Below are positions 11,901 through 20,900 of a DNA stretch of 64,000 nt, in pieces. The notes under the pieces were generated by a model. It saw only the letters and a program-made list of their open reading frames with translations, was not told the origin of the DNA and did not search any database. Position 1 is the first letter of the stretch; every line of letters begins with the position of its first letter. Made by a program: the position numbers and the translations under genes. Origin of the DNA: Cymbomonas tetramitiformis (lineage: Eukaryota; Chlorophyta; Pyramimonadophyceae; Pyramimonadales; Pyramimonadaceae); NCBI GenBank assembly GCA_001247695.2, contig LGRX02027831.1, forward strand, positions 1-64,000. The letters are read 5' to 3'.

Positions 11901-14900
11901 TTGAATATCGGTCTCAGTTTCGCGCAGGTGATCGCAGCACTCCCCGTTGCAGGCGCCCCCTCCCCCTAGCTCCGCAGTGTCCCCTCCCCCTAGCGTTGCA
12001 GGCGCTCCCTCCCTTAAGCTCCGCAGTGATCCCCTCCCCTAGCTCCGCAGTAATCCCTCCCCCTAGCTCCCCCCCTCCCCTAGCTCCGCAGTGATCCCCT
12101 CCCCCTAGCTCTGCAGTGATCCCCTCCCCCTAGCTCTGCTGTACCCCGTCCCCTTAGCTCTGCAGTAACTCTTCTCCCGCTAGCGCTGTAGTAACTCCCT
12201 CCCCTAGCTTTACAGTAACTCCTACTTCTAGCGCTGCAGTAACTCCCCTCCCGCTAGCGCTGCAGTAACCCCTCCCCTTAGCGCTGTAGTAACTCCCCTA
12301 CCCCTAGCTCTACAGTAACTCCCTACTTCTAGCGCTGCAGTAACTCCCCTCCGCTAGCAGTAACCCCCCCCCAGCGCTGCAGTAACTCCTCTACCCCTAG
12401 TGCTTCAGTAAACCCCTCCTCTCGCACCTCTCCGTGACCCCTCTCCCTGCAGGTTCTTTTTCAAATAGCAGTATTCTGCTGCTGATGGATGCATTGCAAA
12501 GCGATGATCCAATCTGGCAATGAAGTCATCAGGGGCCCTGAGGAGTGTCGGGTGTGCACAAGGCGATGCGGCGGGGGCTCTGAAGAGTGTGGCACGTGGA
12601 TGTGCGGACGGATGACAGGTCACATCCACTTTTCCAGGGCGGAATCTGAACTGGCCGGCCTCGGTGAAGAATGTGATGTCCTGGTGCTCGATATTTTCGT
12701 TTAACATTGAGCTGGTTCACCCTGAGTGCACCCTCGAGGTGCTCCGCTTGCTACCCACACCTTGTTGACTGCGCTCAATCCTGCGCCCTGCGACGTGAGC
12801 GCTTCTTTGAGTATCCCCGCTAAAGTGCCTTAGCCCCTGAACACCGCGCAGCCATGCTCCGACGGAACAGTCATAGCCACGCATCGTCCATCTCGATGTA
12901 TCCCTGAAAAATGGATGGAGTGACTCTGAAGTGAAATCCGTTATGATAAAATACATATCAATCACCTTCGCTCGAATCGTTGTTTGCCAAACACGTATAT
13001 TTCATGATCCACCACTTGTAGATAAAGCGTATATTCATGAAATGTTTTCCCCCACCATTCAACGGGTGCTTTAATTTACTGAAATGTAAAGTCCATGAAT
13101 ACCTATTTGCGTTGGACTCTGGTCCGGGAGTGGAGAGGAAGCAAACGGAAACAGTGTGTCTGTGGTCCGGGAGTGGTGAGAAAGCAAAAGGAAACAGTGT
13201 GTCTGTGGTCCGGGAGTGGCGAGAAAGCAAAAGGAAACGGTGTGTCTGTGGTCCGGGGGTGGCGATAAAGCAAAAGGAAACAGTGTGTCTGTGGTCCGGG
13301 AGTGGCGATAAAGCAGGAGGGACAGAGCTGTGGCTCCCGTTGGCCACAGTTGGTTGCTCAGTTCGGGGCCATTTGTACTTGAGTGCTGTGTCTAAAACCG
13401 GCAGATGCACTGAATTCACAGATTCTAAAACGACGGCCCTAAAATTTGCTGCATCCCAATTTCCATTTCGACACTTCGCTTTTGCTCGAATCTTCTTTCG
13501 CTAATGACCAGAGATTCAGGCACATTGTGCAGCAGTGTCTTCCGTTTCTTACCTCATCCACCTGAAGTAGAAATCCTTTTCCTTGACCAGCCCTCCACCC
13601 CCTACAAAGCAGACTCTCTCCAGCACCGTGCCCGCAGCTCGGGCAAGGGTGGCAACCCCCCTTCGTGTACTGTGAGTAGTTGGACGTCCATCTTCTGGTG
13701 GCTGACACTCCAGCGCCGAGGAAGCATCTTCATCTCGCATTCATGAAGCATGCAGTGTGCTCAACTGTGGCGATTTACACTGGCAAGCGTGTACATGCGA
13801 CTGAAGAGTGTTTGGGGCATTCCCGGTTCTTCGAGGGCGCAGGGGTGGGGCTTTATCTACAAGTGGCGGATCATGATGCTGCTCCCCGTGTTTCTCATGC
13901 TGATCCTGGGCGGCCGCGTTCTCTTCAACGCATGGTACCGGCGATATGCTGCAAAAGTGAAGTGGCTCGTAGAGACTAAGGCGCCCATCCTGCTTACGCC
14001 GCCCCCGGGGAAGGGTGTGAAGTGGCTCTATCGGGCGCCTCGGCAGGCATTTTACGCGGTACGTATTGCGAGATCCGCAAGTGGCGCATCCGGGGGAAGC
14101 TCGGCCAATGCCGTTTCGACAGGACGGGTCATGGGTCTTGAGGTCTCGACAACTGCCGCGGAGGCATCTCAGTGATGGGTTCAATACCTCTGCCGGGGGC
14201 CTTCAATGCCTCGCGGCAGTATCGCGTTGGTGATTGTCAGGGGAGAACTCTCTCGCGGGCGATAGTCTGAACCTGGCGAAATAGCTCGGGATCATGGATC
14301 TCGCAAAGAGGCCCGCTGGTGAACTTTGCGCGAGAACTTCCGGCATGCGGACAGTGAGGCTGCGCGCGCCTCCTCCAATGCCGCGTGTCTCGGAATGCGT
14401 GAACTTGGAATCTGGCGTGGTCCGGGATGTCGGAGGACAATATGGTAAGGCATGCTGAGGCTGGGGGTTGGGAGTGAGGGTTGGTACGGCGGGCGGTGGC
14501 GTCAGACTATGATAGGGATCACGCAGACGCTATCCCAAGAGGACTATGTGGAATTCACACGCCTGCAGATGCGCATCTTCCTCACAGTGTGCCACTTGGG
14601 GTATGTGTTCCTGGCGTCATACACCATCGAGTTCTTTGACTGCGTCAAAGATGACGCCTCCGGCAAGGCCGGCAGAACCCAGTGGTTCCTCCAGGCCGAT
14701 CCCTCCATCGAGTGCTTCGTCTTTGACAACCCGAACTACGTATGGACGTATTATTTCCCCTGGGCTGTGCTCGCCACCTTGGCCTACCCGGTGGGAATCT
14801 TGGCTCTCTTTATGATCATCCTGTTTAAGGTGCGGCTCCTCGCAGGCATACCGTCCGCCCTGCCGTTGACCGTCATATGGACAGATGCTAGTCATGACGC

Positions 14901-15386
14901 CTGTGTGACACCCGATGGCGCCGGCTCCGGTCCCACACAACCCCACGTGGATGAGGCACGGTGGAGAGTGTGTGGAGAATATTGTACGGTATCTTTCACT
15001 GATCGAAGCTGACCGCTCCTGAACACGCGCACGGCACCTCCTTCTGTGCATCAAGCCTGCAGGCTGCCCTGTCGTGCCTCACAGCTGGGTGTCCGTGCGC
15101 AGATCCGAAACGACTTGCAGCACTCCGCGTCTCAGAACAGCATCGGCTTCCTGTACATCCGCTTCAAGCCTGAGTGGTTTTGGTTCGAGATACTGCTGAT
15201 GCTGCGCAACGTGGTAGTGGTGCTCACGGAGCTCCTCTTTGCGGACGACAACTCCACCGAGGACGAAGATGGAAATGAAGAGTTGCTGGGCGACCAGTAC
15301 ATCTCGTTGTGGCAGTCGCTCATGGCGATGGCGGTTCTCCTGGGCAGCATGCTCGTCCAGTTCCACGCGCAGCCCTTCGACAACCG
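1918..15386 (+). CDS. Multi-exon secreted/multi-pass membrane protein with cadherin-like and cysteine-rich repeats
   Basis: Exons were inferred from phase-compatible GT-AG borders and open frames: 1918-1995, 2194-2268, 2415-2665, 2826-3109, 3780-3973, 4578-4778, 5067-5134, 5236-5344, an uncertain one near 5486-5572, 5783-5997, 7834-8117, 8451-8673, 10398-10541, 10808-10955, 11316-11442, 11666-11927, an uncertain one near 12454, 12638-12738, 13843-14058, 14527-14829 and 15103-15386. Nearly all joins keep phase. The product begins with a signal peptide, continues with VCBS/cadherin-like repeats and GCC2/GCC3-like cysteine repeats, and ends with about six membrane helices. This architecture is typical of large algal and oomycete surface proteins; the ligand and function are unknown. 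The last visible exon ends out of phase, so further exons must exist. A copia element starts 290 bp downstream, in the presumed intron or as a truncation. The two uncertain exons and the missing 3' end are the main weaknesses. Confidence 0.72.
3355..3675. repeat. Intronic ~62-bp minisatellite (5-6 copies)
   Basis: The units contain GTTTAAAGCCTGTG, then ATGGCTGTAGTGTCAGGCTG, then GAGCTCAGGG. The array fills most of the 3110-3779 intron. Confidence 0.88.
6335..6510. repeat. Intronic ~31-bp tandem repeat around CCTAATTCGATT
   Basis: About five diverged copies of CCTAATTCGATTAGTGGTTT lie in the intron that follows exon 5783-5997. Confidence 0.8.
6513..6810. repeat. Intronic 20-bp minisatellite (about 14 copies)
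   Basis: The unit is GATTAGCAATCATTTCAAAT, with a left block carrying ATTATTTCAA variants. The copies are nearly identical and spacer-free, so this is a satellite and not a CRISPR array. Confidence 0.93.
6838..7314 (-). pseudogene. hAT-family transposase fossil (C-terminal dimerisation region)
   Basis: Read on the minus strand from 7314 down, one frame gives FWLRHAYEADWKPHL..., then DFDLLGYWRKYEGMFP, then APATTAGVERIFSRAGRM. This is the hallmark hAT dimerisation block (P-x-T-S/T-A-G-V-E-R-x-F-S). At least three in-frame stops interrupt it, so it is dead. It sits within an intron of the surface-protein gene, antisense to it. The N-terminal catalytic part is not recognisable, and the DNA between 7315 and 7833 shows no further coding signal. 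Confidence 0.66.
7834..8673 (+). CDS. Exons 7834-8117 and 8451-8673: last cadherin-like repeat and start of Cys-rich region
   Basis: The first exon continues the beta-repeat pattern (LISLTVYDWDSYD, LYYVAPGLR). It joins in phase across a GT-AG intron to FDTLTFQAVDPEGRASEVG. The second exon then changes character to a cysteine-rich tail (GCISCQEGTYSLQ, CTPCSPGHSNPTK), the usual order of beta-repeats followed by GCC2/GCC3-like (ephrin-receptor-like) modules. Both splice donors are good (CAG/gtactt, AAG/gtagct). Confidence 0.72.
8731..9499. repeat. Intronic ~28-bp minisatellite (about 26 copies)
   Basis: The unit is GCTGGCACCAATGAGAGGG plus CGCGGGGAT, with small length variants. The array keeps long frames open on the minus strand (repeating LIGASIPRA), which are artefacts. 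It lies in the intron 8674-10397. Confidence 0.95.
9500..10397. other. Intron remainder, no gene seen
   Basis: Open frames here lack recognisable domains and splice-consistent context. The flanking exons at 8673 and 10398 join in phase, which argues against an extra exon. Confidence 0.6.
10398..11927 (+). CDS. Exons 10398-11927: GCC2/GCC3-like cysteine repeats and first membrane helix
   Basis: Four exons in consistent phase encode CPVCTSGGFQDEEGQARCKACP, then CQPCANPASRAGD, then RQCVVSVACLEM, then GWTCATGYTGEACSACC. The spacing matches ephrin-receptor-like/EGF-like modules. A final CEECPESNS leads straight into the hydrophobic segment SVVWIGAAVVIGLFCPCIF, the first transmembrane helix. The exon ends with PSLNIGLSFAQ, a motif that in this protein type precedes the next helix. 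The next exon, near 12454, is probably very short (VLFQIAVF) and its donor is not canonical. Confidence 0.72.
11945..12445. repeat. Intronic pyrimidine-rich ~25-bp minisatellite (about 20 copies)
   Basis: The unit resembles CCCCTCCCCCTAGCTCTGCAG followed by TAACT. The units are diverged and vary in length. The repeat itself supplies many CAG acceptor-like trinucleotides. Confidence 0.9.
12638..15386 (+). CDS. Exons 12638-15386: membrane domain of the surface protein
   Basis: Exon 12638-12738 reads LNWPASVKNVM...FNIELVHPEC, a conserved linker of this family. Exon 13843-14058 has a helix in KWRIMMLLPVFLMLILGG and then a basic cytoplasmic segment. Exon 14527-14829 has two helices (MRIFLTVCHLGYVFLASY and FPWAVLATLAYPVGILALF). 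Exon 15103-15386 has two more (FEILLMLRNVVVVLTELLF and WQSLMAMAVLLGSMLV) separated by an acidic loop (DDNSTEDEDGNEE). The exon phases are 0 at nearly every border. The stop codon is not seen. Confidence 0.75.
12960..13745 (-). pseudogene. DIRS-type retrotransposon relic: terminal repeats plus tyrosine-recombinase 3' end
   Basis: On the minus strand 13740-13549 encodes HSTRRGVATLARAAGTVLERVCFVGGGG, matching the H-x-x-R block of the intact DIRS recombinase in this window (HNTRKG...EKVCFFGGW). An internal deletion has removed the segment with the catalytic Tyr, and the end resembles DFYFRW. Downstream come a copy of the GCTTTTGCTCGAATC box (about 13470-13495), a region like the DIRS A repeat, a 43-bp tandem array, and another GCTCGAATC box near 12968. 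This is the same order as at 22372-22780. The relic sits antisense in the intron between exons 12638-12738 and 13843-14058. Confidence 0.7.
13121..13331. repeat. 43-bp tandem repeat (5 copies) in DIRS relic terminus
   Basis: The unit is CTGTGGTCCGGGAGTGGCGA plus GAAAGCAAAAGGAAACAGTGTGT. A single-copy relative (CTCTGGGTCGGGAGCGGTGGG) lies at 22515-22537 in the intact DIRS terminus, so the array is an expansion of terminal sequence. Confidence 0.9.
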
Positions 15387-15675
15387 GTGCGGCTCCTGCT
15401 GGATACGTCAGAAAGCCCTGCGCCCAGCAAACACTCCCTCCACCTCTGCGGTATGAGCATGCGAAGAGGGGGAGGGCAGGGAAGGGGAGGTGTCCTCCAA
15501 GTGGCACAGCGCCATAAGCTATCTCTTGTTCAACACGAGAATCCGCACGTTCAAGTGTCACGGCACCTGTTCCAATATTTTTCTTTCAGCGTTATGATTG
15601 ACAAGTTTTCAGCTCTCTGATCCGGAGATTGCGCGGACCTTTGGTTGACGAGTGCTCGCCCGAGATAGCGCCGTC

Positions 15676-16074
15676 TAGGAAAACTGTAGACTCTGAGACA
15701 GTGTTAAAGACAGAGAGCTCAAAAGTACAAATTCAATGACTGTATGACTGTATGACTGTATGACTGTATGACAGAGTACAGTACTATGTGTAAAGGTGAA
15801 CAGAACAATGATGACAATGAGATTACAAGAGACAGAAGATCAATTCAAAATGTATATAGTATCTGTCACAGAACACAAGAGTACTAGTACGAGTATAGAA
15901 GGAGCTATGACTGAGTAACAGTGAGCACTTGAACAGTGCTATGTGATATAAGCACTGTGTGTAACGAACAAACACTCTTATCAGTTTAAATCAATCAACA
16001 GTGTGTGTGCGTATGAGTGTGTGTTCGTACACTTTCTACTAGATATATGAAGTAAGTAGAAGTTGATTATCCTA
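15676..16074 (+). repeat. 5' LTR of copia element
   Basis: 399 bp, TAGGAAAACTG...GATTATCCTA. It carries four TGACTGTA units near 15740. It has no TG/CA ends. Confidence 0.93.
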
Positions 16075-16085
16075 GGTTATGGGCC
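16075..16085 (+). promoter_or_regulatory. Primer-binding site, initiator tRNA-Met anticodon (half-tRNA) type
   Basis: GGTTATGGGCC abuts the LTR end exactly and is the reverse complement of the initiator tRNA-Met anticodon stem-loop (GGCCCATAACC), not of a tRNA 3' end. Half-tRNA priming of this kind is known from Drosophila copia and yeast Ty5. Confidence 0.8.
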
Positions 16086-16118
16086 TGGTATAGGTCTGAT
16101 AGTGTAGACACAGCCGTC

Positions 16119-18842
16119 ATGGCGGACGCGGGGAAAGGAAAGTATCCTACGCGGGAATCGCAGCTTCAGGAATTGGTAGAGCAACAGGCTACTTTTATGA
16201 AATCAATGGAGGCGACAATTCAGGCTTTGATTGCAGAGAAGAAAGAGCCTGTGAAATCGACAGAGAATGAAGAAGCTGCGTCGGGTGCAATTAGCCCTGC
16301 CAACGCACAGAAGACAGTTCAGTGCGTTGTGAAGTTGTTGGGTACGACGAAGTACACGGGAACAGAGAGGAATCAGTTTGAATCCTGGGTTCAATTTAAG
16401 ACACAGTTAGAGTCAGCAGTCACGTTTTATCCTGAGCTGCTAGAACTTGTGTGCGACTATCAAGTGTCAGATATTGCAGATATCAAAGGACTGAACTTGT
16501 TTATGCCGAAATCGAGAAGATATGGCAACACGACTGCAGAGGAGACGCCTTCATCACGGGTAGCAGACGAGCCTGCGTCACAGGCAGGGGACGAGGACGA
16601 CTTCCAAGACTTCTATGACGACAGCAGCAGTTATGTTACTCTGCCAGGTTCTGCGAGTATGGCCAGTACAATTTTGTCAGCTATTTTGAAGCAGGTGACA
16701 GCTGGGGACGCCTTTGACGTTGTACGACGTTGTGGTAACGACGGGTTGAAGGCGTTCAGGAAACTGAAGTGCAAAGTGGAGCCGCAGCTGTTTGGTCAAC
16801 TCGCGGGCTCAATGAAGAAGCTATGCAAGCTGTCGGTGAACGCCAATGAGGACCCGGTGAAACAGTTGGGATATTTTGGTGACGTTATGTGCTCAGTGGC
16901 TAATTATGGGGGTGCGAAGCTGGACCCGACAACTGTGGAGGTGCTGGTGACTGCTCTGGCTGTTGCGGCTATGCCTATGGAGTATTCGCAAGTGGTTGCG
17001 GATATCAGTAAGGAACGACGTCCTTCGTTTGATATGCTTGTGCAGAGGTCTGAGTATTTTTATGTGAATGTCGTACAGCAATCGGCGGTTCATTCATCGA
17101 GTATTGTGGGGGCTACTGTGGACGAGGAGAATGTTTCAGTGGCAAGAGCACTGGTTGCGGACAGGAGGAGGCAGAGCGAGGAGAAGAGGTTCAATGACGG
17201 GAAGAAATTGATATGTACTACGTGCTCTGGTGTACACTCTGCAGAGAAGTGCTGGATAAGCAACCCGGCGGGTATGGAGGAGTTCATCAAGCTCAATCCT
17301 GCTAAGGAGAAAGGGGTTCGTGAGAACTATGCGCGGAGGCTGAAGAAAATCGCGGCGAAGAAGACACCTGACGCGGTAGCAGCGACGGTAGAGAGTGGAA
17401 CTTCATCGAGTTCAGCGAGGCCGCGTCGTACGGAAGTTTCTTCGGAGGAGCTGTGGAGCTTGGAAAATCATGAAGAAGTTCATGTTGCCTGTCCGGTGGT
17501 CGCTACAGTGGCAAACCAGAAGGTGGTATACACTGGTGAGGTGTTGGAGGACACCTGGGTGTACGGTGTGTACGACAGAGACAAGGAGAATGACGCACTA
17601 GTGCAGAATGAGTACTATGAGGACTCGGTGCAGGTTTCAGGAGGAGACCTGTGTGCAGCAACTGTGGTGGACTCTGAGAGAGAGCTGTATTTTGACAGCA
17701 TGGCCACGAGGTCTATTTTTAATGACCTGTCTATGTTTGAGGGCGCTCAGGTGAACGCGTCATCAGCGGTGGCGTTCAAGGTCATGGCTGGAGAGGTGAC
17801 GACGTCTCGTGGGGGAGGCCGTGGATATATTACCTTGTGGAATCGGGTGACGAAGAAGGCTGACGTGCTGTTGGTGGAGGCGCAGTATGTGCCTGAGTCC
17901 CCCTTCAATCTGGTATCCGCGGTGAGCCTGGAGGACAAGTATGGTCTGTATGCACAGTTTGGGGACCGTGTGCTGAAGGACAAGAAGAATCTGTGCGAGT
18001 ACGACGTCTGCAGAAAGGGGAACGTGTATGTTTTACCTGAGGTTGTCGTACAGGAGGCTGCGCTGCCGGGGGTGGAGTGCGGCAGGAAGAAGAGTTGTCC
18101 GGTGAGGGACAAATGCAACTGGAAGTTCACCGAGTTCCAGAGGTGGAACAGTGAGAAGGGGCCCTTTCATCTGGATATGTGTGCTGACGAGCACAATCGG
18201 CAGGTGAGCGAGTACTACTCTTTGGTGAACTCGGTGTTTCTTCATTGTCTGACGGGACGGAGCTTCTGGGGTAATCTACCGTACGACGATATGTTCATTG
18301 AGAGACTGCTGACCAAGATACTCATGGACTTTCCTAAGGACCCCGTGCACACGAAGTTTATGCTTCTGGTGCCGTACAAGCCAAATGCTGCGTGGTGGAG
18401 CTTGACGACGAAGTTCGAGGAGTTGCACGTATACTCGAAGGGCAGCGTGATATTCTCAGCGAGAACGGATCAGTGCTATAACGTGTCGGAGCTGGAGGAG
18501 TCCGAGCCTGGTCGTGTATTTATCCAGGGGACTCCGTGGCCAGTGGTTGTGCTGTATCTTGATCAGTATGTGGTCCCGAGGGTGGACGTGAAGGTTGTCG
18601 CACATCTCAGGCTTGGTCATGCTTGTGATAAGTATGTGGAGGCCATGGACCTTCAGGGGTTGGACCTTGGGGTTAACTCTGAGGAATTGAGGAACAGCAA
18701 TGTACTGAGCTGTTCGGTGACCTGTATGGCGTGCCAGGTGGCGGCGCCGAAGAGGCCATCGCAGACGACAGATAGGGGAAGGGTCCCGAAGTCTGCACGG
18801 AAGGCGGTGGACAAGAGAGAGGTGTCTGTCAAGATGGGATAG
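16119..18842 (+). CDS. Copia Gag-protease-integrase N-terminus (ends at in-frame TAG)
   Basis: 907 codons from an ATG 33 nt downstream of the primer-binding site. Gag occupies about residues 1-420, with a zinc knuckle of unusual spacing (C366-x2-C369-x3-H373-x4-C378). The aspartic protease motif is DSMAT near residue 526, where copia elements normally have DSGA(S/T); the Gly is replaced by Met. YVPESPFNLVSAVSL downstream is the conserved protease C-terminal block. Residues about 650-800 form an extra domain (see findings). The integrase HHCC zinc finger follows (LRLGHA...CMAC). The TAG at 18840-18842 falls between the zinc finger and the catalytic core, and the same frame stays open beyond it. 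Confidence 0.85.
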   Translation: MADAGKGKYPTRESQLQELVEQQATFMKSMEATIQALIAEKKEPVKSTENEEAASGAISPANAQKTVQCVVKLLGTTKYTGTERNQFESWVQFKTQLESAVTFYPELLELVCDYQVSDIADIKGLNLFMPKSRRYGNTTAEETPSSRVADEPASQAGDEDDFQDFYDDSSSYVTLPGSASMASTILSAILKQVTAGDAFDVVRRCGNDGLKAFRKLKCKVEPQLFGQLAGSMKKLCKLSVNANEDPVKQLGYFGDVMCSVANYGGAKLDPTTVEVLVTALAVAAMPMEYSQVVADISKERRPSFDMLVQRSEYFYVNVVQQSAVHSSSIVGATVDEENVSVARALVADRRRQSEEKRFNDGKKLICTTCSGVHSAEKCWISNPAGMEEFIKLNPAKEKGVRENYARRLKKIAAKKTPDAVAATVESGTSSSSARPRRTEVSSEELWSLENHEEVHVACPVVATVANQKVVYTGEVLEDTWVYGVYDRDKENDALVQNEYYEDSVQVSGGDLCAATVVDSERELYFDSMATRSIFNDLSMFEGAQVNASSAVAFKVMAGEVTTSRGGGRGYITLWNRVTKKADVLLVEAQYVPESPFNLVSAVSLEDKYGLYAQFGDRVLKDKKNLCEYDVCRKGNVYVLPEVVVQEAALPGVECGRKKSCPVRDKCNWKFTEFQRWNSEKGPFHLDMCADEHNRQVSEYYSLVNSVFLHCLTGRSFWGNLPYDDMFIERLLTKILMDFPKDPVHTKFMLLVPYKPNAAWWSLTTKFEELHVYSKGSVIFSARTDQCYNVSELEESEPGRVFIQGTPWPVVVLYLDQYVVPRVDVKVVAHLRLGHACDKYVEAMDLQGLDLGVNSEELRNSNVLSCSVTCMACQVAAPKRPSQTTDRGRVPKSARKAVDKREVSVKMG

Positions 18843-20150
18843 CTGACGTTCACTGACCATGGTGGACCGTTCGTGACATCTACAAAAGGTTATCGTGGGT
18901 ATACTATTCACGTGGATGACTTTTCAGACGTGTGTCACTTCTATGTCTGGAAACAGAAGCTGGAGTATGTGGACGCTCTGGAGGACTATCGTAAAATGGT
19001 AAGGGCGACTGGGCGAGTGTTCCTTGAGGAGGAGACTCGTGTTGAGCAGGTGGTGTACGACTTGGACGTGCTGGTGTTGCACTCTGACAATGACTCTACT
19101 ATCGTGTCTGGAAAGACCAAGAAGTACTGTGAGGACAATGCTATTGTGCAGAGGACGACGTCACCGTACTTGCACGAGAACAATGCCAGGGCGGAGACTA
19201 TGAACAAGTTTCTGCAGACGAAGGCGAGGGCGATGTTGGCGACCGCTGGTTTGCCCGCGACTATGTGGCCTTTGGCTATGAGGCACGCTGTGTATCTTAT
19301 CAATCGACTTTGTAAGGCTGGGCTGGGTATGCAGTCCAGCTTGCAGGTGCTGAACCAGAAGTACGATCTGTCTGTGCTACGGGTGTTTGGGTGTCGTGCG
19401 TACGCTTTCATCGACGCAAGCCTGCGTTCCAAACTGGCTGATCGGGCTACTCCCTTGATCTACGTGGGACACGAAGAGCGATCAACGGCTTATCTGCTAT
19501 ACAGCCAGGACAAGGAGAAGGTGGTCAGAAGTGGTATGGTCCGGTTCGACGAGCGCGTCGATCAGTATGGAAAGCTGGTGATGTCTTGGGATCCCTCTAT
19601 GCTGACACCGTTGAGATCGTTGTACGACTGCGAGACTCTGGATGGAAACTTCGTTTCAGCTTTTGTGGGTACAGCGACAGTTATACTGGAACTGCGTGCC
19701 TACGTGGAGCCGAAGGGTGATGAGTTCACTGGTGTAGTGAAGTTGAAAGGTGCTGATGGAGGAACATTTTGGACACTGGTGAGTGTGTTTCTGGAAGCAC
19801 GGGTGGAGCATCTTGAGCTGCTGTTTGAGTTTCGTGTGCAGTTGACAGTGAACTCATTCTATCCTTTGTTTGAGAAGGTGGAATTGCAGCAGTCAGGAGG
19901 AGGTGAATGGGAGGCAGCAGTGGTGTGTGCTACGGCACGAGAGGATCACGTGTTGCCGTATCAGGTGATATTGGAACGTCATGCTGGAGTGAGTGGCTCG
20001 GCTGTTGATGTGTGTGAGGCTCGAGTGAGGTTTGAGAATCGTCATGTTGCTTTGGCAGCTCGTGAGGAGAAATTGACGGGGTTGCCAGTTGGAGTGACCG
20101 AGCCGAAAGGATGGGTTCAGTTGTTGAAGGGACGTGACGCAGTGCGGTAG
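18843..20150 (+). CDS. Copia integrase catalytic core (same frame, downstream of TAG)
   Basis: In-frame continuation of Gag-Pol with no methionine requirement. The D,D,E triad is readable as FTDHGGPF, VLHSDND and NNARAETMNKF, followed by ARAMLATAGLP and the GCRAYAF block typical of copia integrase C-termini. The frame runs to a TAG at 20148-20150. The region after the integrase core is the usual variable linker to RT. Expression would need stop readthrough at 18840 or would be lost. Confidence 0.85.
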   Translation: MTFTDHGGPFVTSTKGYRGYTIHVDDFSDVCHFYVWKQKLEYVDALEDYRKMVRATGRVFLEEETRVEQVVYDLDVLVLHSDNDSTIVSGKTKKYCEDNAIVQRTTSPYLHENNARAETMNKFLQTKARAMLATAGLPATMWPLAMRHAVYLINRLCKAGLGMQSSLQVLNQKYDLSVLRVFGCRAYAFIDASLRSKLADRATPLIYVGHEERSTAYLLYSQDKEKVVRSGMVRFDERVDQYGKLVMSWDPSMLTPLRSLYDCETLDGNFVSAFVGTATVILELRAYVEPKGDEFTGVVKLKGADGGTFWTLVSVFLEARVEHLELLFEFRVQLTVNSFYPLFEKVELQQSGGGEWEAAVVCATAREDHVLPYQVILERHAGVSGSAVDVCEARVRFENRHVALAAREEKLTGLPVGVTEPKGWVQLLKGRDAVR

Positions 20151-20208
20151 CAGGAGTCGGATCACAAGGAGGAGTGCGCTCTTATTGACGTGAAGAAGGC
20201 ACGCGCCG

Positions 20209-20900
20209 GTGGAGTCGGTACCGGCTGGTGAGAAGGTAATGCGCATGACGGCTGTGTACAAAGCAAAGCTGGACTCTGCTGGAGAGCTGACTGAGAGGAA
20301 GACCAGATGGGTGGTGTGTGGTAATGGTCAGCAGCATGGGGTGCACTATGAGGACGTGTATGCTCCGTGTACACAGTTGTCAACGTTGAGAATTCTTATT
20401 CAGCTCAGTTTGGTGTTGGGACTATTGGCTTTTGCTCTGGACGTCATCACCTGCTTTTTGAATGGAGAGTTGGACGTGGACACTCCTATGTATGTCAGCT
20501 GGCCTAATGCACGGACAGTACGGGGAGTACTGTATGGAGTTTTGCAGAAGAGTGTGTACGGCTTGAAACAGGCACCGCGCATCTGGTACAAGACGAGCAA
20601 GAAATTTCTGCTGGCTTATGACAGCAGGCTTCGGGTGTCGAACATTGACCCGTGTCTCTTTTACATCTGGCAGCTTGGTACTCTGGTGGTGTTTGTGTAC
20701 GTGCACGTGGACGACTACACTGTGTTCACTTCATCAGTGGAGTGGAAGGTGGAATTCTTCAAAGCATTCAGTGAGAAGTATCCGAGTAAGGACAAGGGCC
20801 CGTTGGTGGAGTTGCTGGGCATGAGTCTGACTTTCAGTGACTATGGTCTTGTCAGGGAGTGCCAAATCAGCCAGGTTGGGTTGATACAAGCGTATGTTGG
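20209..20900 (+). CDS. Copia reverse transcriptase (different frame)
   Basis: It reads VYKAKLDSAG, HYEDVYAPCTQLSTLRIL, LDVITCFLNGELD, YGLKQAPRIWYK and FVYVHVDDYTVF. This is the complete copia RT signature, with the VDD catalytic centre near 20705-20715. It lies in another frame than integrase, so a frame change must lie between about 20100 and 20210. The useful frame ends near 20892, where RNase H continues one base later. Homology stops there although this frame stays open to 21054. Confidence 0.85.
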
